DNA of 35,616 nt from Caulobacter sp. (GTDB lineage: Bacteria; Pseudomonadota; Alphaproteobacteria; Caulobacterales; Caulobacteraceae). Shown piece after piece: positions 32,446 through 35,616 of this stretch (position 1 is the first letter of the stretch; each line of letters starts with the position of its first letter). The stretch covers positions 1-35,616 of the forward strand of contig JAMFTA010000005.1 in assembly GCA_026225565.1 (NCBI GenBank), in the 5' to 3' direction. A model generated the notes under the pieces. That model was not told the DNA's origin. It did no database searches and saw nothing but the letters and a program-made list of their open reading frames with translations. Both the position numbers and the translations under genes were made by a program.

Positions 32446-32805
32446 ATGACCCGCATCCTGCTCGCCGAAGACGACGACTCCTTGCGATCGTTCCTCACCC
32501 GGGCGCTGGAGCGCGCCGGCTATTTCGTGCGCGCCTGCCCGGATGGCGACGAGGCGATCTCGGCCCTGGACGAGGGGCCCTACGATCTTTTGCTTACCGA
32601 CATCGTCATGCCGGGGGCCGACGGCATCGAGGTGGCGCGCGAAGCCGCCGCCCGCGATCCCAATACCCGCATCATGTTCATCACCGGCTTCGCCGCCGTG
32701 GCCCTGGCCGCCGGCAGCCGGGCCCCCGAGGGCGCCAAGGTGCTGTCAAAGCCCGTTCACCTGCGCGAGATCGTCGCCGAGGTGGAGCGGATGGTGGCCG
32801 CCTGA
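32446..32805 (+). CDS. cpdR: Cell-cycle response regulator CpdR (single receiver domain)
   Basis: A 119-residue stand-alone receiver domain. RILLAEDDDSLRSFLTRALE gives the acidic pocket. The phosphorylated Asp is residue 52 in LLLTDIVMPGADGIE. MFITGFAAVALAAGSRAP and KVLSKPVHLREIV, with the conserved Lys, are diagnostic of CpdR over generic receivers. In Caulobacter CpdR primes the ClpXP protease for cell-cycle substrates when unphosphorylated, under the CckA-ChpT relay. There is no output domain. An ATG at 32422 would add eight residues; homologues start near MTRILLAEDD, so 32446 was preferred, although neither has a strong ribosome site. It follows a possible CtrA-like site. Confidence 0.93.
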   Translation: MTRILLAEDDDSLRSFLTRALERAGYFVRACPDGDEAISALDEGPYDLLLTDIVMPGADGIEVAREAAARDPNTRIMFITGFAAVALAAGSRAPEGAKVLSKPVHLREIVAEVERMVAA

Positions 32806-32848
32806 GCTGAATTGACGCCAAGCGCCGGCAAGGCGGGCTGAACGCGGG

Positions 32849-32884
32849 CTTGATCCCCCGGCTGATCCCCCGCTTGATCCCATC
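32849..32884. repeat. Three tandem 12-bp repeats before the glycosyltransferase gene
   Basis: CTTGATCCCCCG, GCTGATCCCCCG and CTTGATCCCATC follow head to tail, 24-59 bases upstream of the glycosyltransferase GTG start. The copies differ at one to three positions. The position in a leader suggests slippage-prone sequence, but no function can be inferred. Confidence 0.55.
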
Positions 32885-32907
32885 GACGCGGTGGGCGACA
32901 CAGCGGC

Positions 32908-33888
32908 GTGACATCCTCCTCGCCCATCGCCGTCGTCATCATTGTCGCCTTCAACGCCGGCGAGCACCTGCAGCGGTGCCTGGACGCCCTGGAGGGGCAG
33001 AGCCGCACCGATTGGGAAGCGGTGGTGTGGGACAACGCCTCCAGCGACGGGGCGGTGGATCGGCTGATCACAGGGCCCCGGGTGCGGATCGTCAAACATC
33101 CTGAGAACCTCGGCTTCGCCGCCGCGAACAATCGGGCCGCCGCCCTCTCCGCCGCGCCCTTCATCGTCACCCTCAATCCCGACGCCTTCGCAGAGCCCGA
33201 TTGGCTGGAGCGGCTGATCGCCGCAGCCGAACGCTATGGCGCCCAGTCGGTGGCCTCGCTGCAGCTGTCCGACGAAGATCCCGGTGTGCTGGACGGGGCG
33301 GGGGACTGCATGAGCATCGCCGGCGTCGCCTGGCGCGGCGGCTATGGCCAGCCCCGCGCCCGGGCGCCCGCCGCCGCCGCCGAAATCTTCGCCGCCTGCG
33401 CCGCCGCCGCCCTCTATCGGCGCGCAGCGTTCGAGGCGGCGGGCGGTTTTGAGGAACGGTTCTTCTGCTATTATGAGGATGTGGACCTGGGCTTTCGCCT
33501 GCGCCTGGCGGGCGGGCGCTGCGTGCTGGAGCCCAGCGCCGTGGTGCGCCACGTGGGCTCGGCCTCCAGCGACAAGATTTCCGGGTTCGCCGAGTATCAC
33601 GGCACGCGCAATCGCCTGTGGACGTTCCTGCGCGACATGCCGACGGGGCTGATGCCCATCGCGCTCCCCGCCCATATCCTGGTCGTCGCCTATGTGCTGG
33701 CGCGTAGTCCCAGCCGGGAGATGCGGGCGGCGCGCTGGCGCGGGCTGAAGGACGGTTGGCGGGGCCGAGCGCCCTGGCTGCAAGAGCGGCGGACGACGCC
33801 CTTCTGGTCCAGCCCCGGGGCGTTTTCCTGGTCGCCCTTCGCCCTCAGCCAGCGCCGGCTGAAGGCTAGGCCGATCAAGCCGGGTTAG
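32908..33888 (+). CDS. Family 2 glycosyltransferase
   Basis: A 326-residue GT-A fold glycosyltransferase. IAVVIIVAFNAGEHLQRCLD at the N-terminus is the nucleotide-sugar-binding start, VWDNASSDGAV is near 48-58, and VTLNPDAFAEPDWLERLI near 90-107 supplies the metal-binding acidic residue. FEERFFCYYEDVDLGFRLRL near 183-202 is the acceptor-side ED motif of rhamnosyltransferase-like members. The C-terminal hydrophobic MPIALPAHILVVAYVLA may associate with the membrane. It starts at GTG with only a weak ribosome site and probably acts in polysaccharide or surface glycan assembly. Confidence 0.92.
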   Translation: MTSSSPIAVVIIVAFNAGEHLQRCLDALEGQSRTDWEAVVWDNASSDGAVDRLITGPRVRIVKHPENLGFAAANNRAAALSAAPFIVTLNPDAFAEPDWLERLIAAAERYGAQSVASLQLSDEDPGVLDGAGDCMSIAGVAWRGGYGQPRARAPAAAAEIFAACAAAALYRRAAFEAAGGFEERFFCYYEDVDLGFRLRLAGGRCVLEPSAVVRHVGSASSDKISGFAEYHGTRNRLWTFLRDMPTGLMPIALPAHILVVAYVLARSPSREMRAARWRGLKDGWRGRAPWLQERRTTPFWSSPGAFSWSPFALSQRRLKARPIKPG

Positions 33889-34000
33889 TCGCAAGCTTGA
33901 CTATAGTGACGGCGTGATTGTAGCCTGCTCCCTCTGGCAGAGCTGCGGGGGCGATCCGCACGCGGGAGCGAGTTCCCCTACCAGAAGGTATTCACCGCCG

Positions 34001-34849
34001 ATGATTCGATGCCTGATTGCTCTAGGGCTAGCTATGGCTGTAGGGCCTTCCCAGGTCTTGGCCGACGTCGTGGACGTGCCGGGCGGCCATCTCTACTACG
34101 AGAGCTGCGGTTCTGGACCAAACACGATTGTATTGGTTCACGACGGCTTGGTCGATTCCTCGGGTTTTGACGAACTGTGGCCGCTCCTTTGCCAGGACTT
34201 CCACGTCGTGCGTTACGACCGGCGCGGCTATGGCAAATCGCCGGTCGCCAAAGCGCCTTACTCCCAAACAGATGACCTTGGGGCCGTTATCGGCGCTGCG
34301 AAGCTAGATCGTTTCAGTCTGGTTGGGTTCTCGGCCGGCGGCGGCGTCGCTCTCAACTACGCCCTGGATCATCCGCAGGCTGTGGACCACCTTGTCCTGG
34401 TGGGCGCCCAGATCGACGGCTTTGTCGGGTCCGCTCACTTCATCAACCGCAGCCAAGAGGCCTTCAGGCCAATCCTCAAAGGCGACATCGACGGCGTGGC
34501 GGCCAATTGGGCGAAGGACCCCTACCTGATCATGCCTGGCGACGATGCGGCCAAGGCCAAGGCGTTGGCGATCTGGAAGGCCAACCCTCAGAACATCCGC
34601 CATCTGCTCGACGATCCGGCACGACCCGGCCCGTCGGCGTTGCCGCGTATGCCGGGGTTGACGGTTCCGACACTGATCCTCAGCGGCGACCATGACATAG
34701 CGGACGTCCAAGCTATGGCGGGCGCCGCAGAGGTGCTGATCCCAGGGTCTAAGCGAATCGTAGTCTCCGACTCCGGCCATCTCCTGCAACTGGAGCAGCC
34801 ACGCAAGACCGCCGATTTGATCACCGAATTTGTTCGCACAGGCCGCTGA
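34001..34849 (+). CDS. Exported alpha/beta hydrolase
   Basis: A 282-residue hydrolase. The first ~19 residues (MIRCLIALGLAMAVGPSQV, then LA) form a signal peptide. The oxyanion strand is LVHDG near 45, the nucleophile elbow GFSAGGG near 109-115, catalytic Asp is probably in LSGDHDIAD near 230 and His in SGHLLQLEQP near 260. Gly-Tyr-Gly in DRRGYGKSP is typical of the fold. The frame is open to 33914, but the signal peptide marks the ATG at 34001. The substrate is unknown. It is convergent with the flavoprotein gene at the right edge. Confidence 0.88.
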   Translation: MIRCLIALGLAMAVGPSQVLADVVDVPGGHLYYESCGSGPNTIVLVHDGLVDSSGFDELWPLLCQDFHVVRYDRRGYGKSPVAKAPYSQTDDLGAVIGAAKLDRFSLVGFSAGGGVALNYALDHPQAVDHLVLVGAQIDGFVGSAHFINRSQEAFRPILKGDIDGVAANWAKDPYLIMPGDDAAKAKALAIWKANPQNIRHLLDDPARPGPSALPRMPGLTVPTLILSGDHDIADVQAMAGAAEVLIPGSKRIVVSDSGHLLQLEQPRKTADLITEFVRTGR

Positions 34850-34962
34850 GCGGGCGAGCCCTCTAGGCTGAGCGACGGCGGCGCAACATCCTCAGCACGC
34901 ATCCCGAAGCTCTGCTTCCGGGCAGGTGCGCGGCGCCCTTCCGGCGGCCATAGGCGGGGCAA

Positions 34963-35616
34963 CTAGCCGCCCCGGCTGGCGTTGATCTCGGCCAGGACGC
35001 CGTGGATCTGGGCCACCACCGCCGCCCCCTCGCCGACGGCGGCGGCGACGCGCTTGGTGGAGCCGGCGCGCACGTCGCCGATGGCGAAGACGCCCCGCCG
35101 GGAGGTCTCCAGCGGCAGAACCGGACGCCCCTCCGCCTTGGCTCCGGCCTCGGGGCCGGTGATGACGAAGCCGTGCTGGTCCAGGGCCACGCAACCCTCA
35201 AGCCATCCGGCGTTGGGATCGGCGCCGATGAACAGGAAGAGGTGGCGCAGGGCGCAGGTTTTCAGCTCGCCCGTCTCGCGGTGTTGGAACACCGCGCCGG
35301 TCAGCCCCTGGGCGGCGTCGCCTTCCAGGGCCGAAACCTCCGTCCGCCTATGCATCTGCACATTAGGCAGGGCCGATATCCGCTCGATCAGGTAGCTGGA
35401 CATGGAGGCTTCGAGCCCCGCGCCGCGCACGATCAGGTGCAGGGTCTTCACCTTGGGCGCCAGGAAGGCCACCGCCTGGCCTGCGGAATTGCCGCCGCCG
35501 ACCAGGGCTACCTCTTCCCCTTCGCAAAGCTTGGCTTCCACCGGCGAGGCCCAGTAGGAGACGCCGGCCCCTTCGAAGGTGGAAAGATTATCGATCTGCG
35601 GCCGCCGATAGGCGGC
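34963..35616 (-). CDS. Thioredoxin-reductase-like FAD/NAD(P) oxidoreductase, C-terminal part
   Basis: The gene runs off the right edge; 217 C-terminal codons are visible. The frame is open from the window end, beginning AAYRRPQIDNLSTFEGAGVS. The NAD(P) Rossmann motif is VALVGGGNSAGQAVAFLAP, and the C-terminal FAD motif is VFAIGDVRAGSTKRVAAAVG. LFLFIGADPN precedes it. The YWASPVEA position lacks the CxxC dithiol expected of true thioredoxin reductase (CxxC usually follows YWATxxE-like sequence as C-A-x-C). The protein therefore belongs to the non-disulfide TrxB-like group, which is often fused to a cyclic-nucleotide-binding or response-regulator domain upstream. Confidence 0.9.
   Translation of the reverse strand, partial: AAYRRPQIDNLSTFEGAGVSYWASPVEAKLCEGEEVALVGGGNSAGQAVAFLAPKVKTLHLIVRGAGLEASMSSYLIERISALPNVQMHRRTEVSALEGDAAQGLTGAVFQHRETGELKTCALRHLFLFIGADPNAGWLEGCVALDQHGFVITGPEAGAKAEGRPVLPLETSRRGVFAIGDVRAGSTKRVAAAVGEGAAVVAQIHGVLAEINASRGG

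Noticed and set aside
1-35616. CRISPR array, prophage, toxin-antitoxin or antiphage system
   Set aside because: No regularly spaced repeats, cas-like, phage structural or paired small toxin-antitoxin genes were recognised in any frame.

Overview
The window looks like a chromosomal segment of a GC-rich alphaproteobacterium, most likely a member of Caulobacterales (Caulobacter or Phenylobacterium type). The main reasons are the CpdR cell-cycle response regulator at the right end, the N-formylglutamate amidohydrolase and tRNA-Ser(CGA) beside it, and the abundance of TonB-dependent receptors and catabolic enzymes on the left. The genus cannot be fixed from this sequence alone.

Layout. (1) 1-126: a frameshifted C-terminal scrap of an IS630-type transposase. 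(2) 123-11837, all on the minus strand: in transcription order an APC amino acid permease, an ornithine cyclodeaminase/iminosuccinate reductase-type enzyme, a PLP threonine-dehydratase-type enzyme, an aldo/keto reductase, an unusual Asp/Asn beta-hydroxylase-sulfotransferase fusion, a TonB-dependent receptor and a TPR-sulfotransferase. This reads as an amino-acid or peptide uptake, modification and catabolism module. (3) 12163-16761, minus: EthD-domain protein, Ddn-type (F420 family) protein, atypical SDR and a second TonB receptor. Divergent to it on the plus strand (17107-20798) are a spinster-type MFS transporter, an AraC-type regulator and a class II aldolase, with a decayed acyl-CoA dehydrogenase fragment between the last two. 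(4) 21122-21286: an ISAs1-type transposase fragment. (5) 21307-24025, minus: two HSL-type esterases (one exported) and a MarR regulator. (6) 24627-30571: an IclR regulator divergent from an acyl-CoA dehydrogenase pair, a SnoaL-like protein, an aldehyde dehydrogenase and an SDR, apparently a regulated CoA-thioester/aldehyde catabolic unit. A repeated AT-rich motif recurs in its promoter regions. (7) 30586-31103: a truncated, frameshifted FAD monooxygenase.

From tRNA-Ser(CGA) at 31172-31261 rightwards the content becomes housekeeping: N-formylglutamate amidohydrolase, cpdR, a family 2 glycosyltransferase, an exported alpha/beta hydrolase and the C-terminal part of a thioredoxin-reductase-like flavoprotein that runs off the window. 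The four decayed genes all lie left of the tRNA, and the tRNA 3' end faces them. This suggests that 1-31171 is an accessory, mosaic region next to a tRNA gene, although no integrase or second attachment site is visible.

The most interesting hypotheses are a beta-hydroxyaspartate-type modification and salvage module (5319-11837) and the IclR operator architecture at 25443-25574, with a related site at 28181. No CRISPR array, phage genes, antiphage system or complete mobile element was seen.
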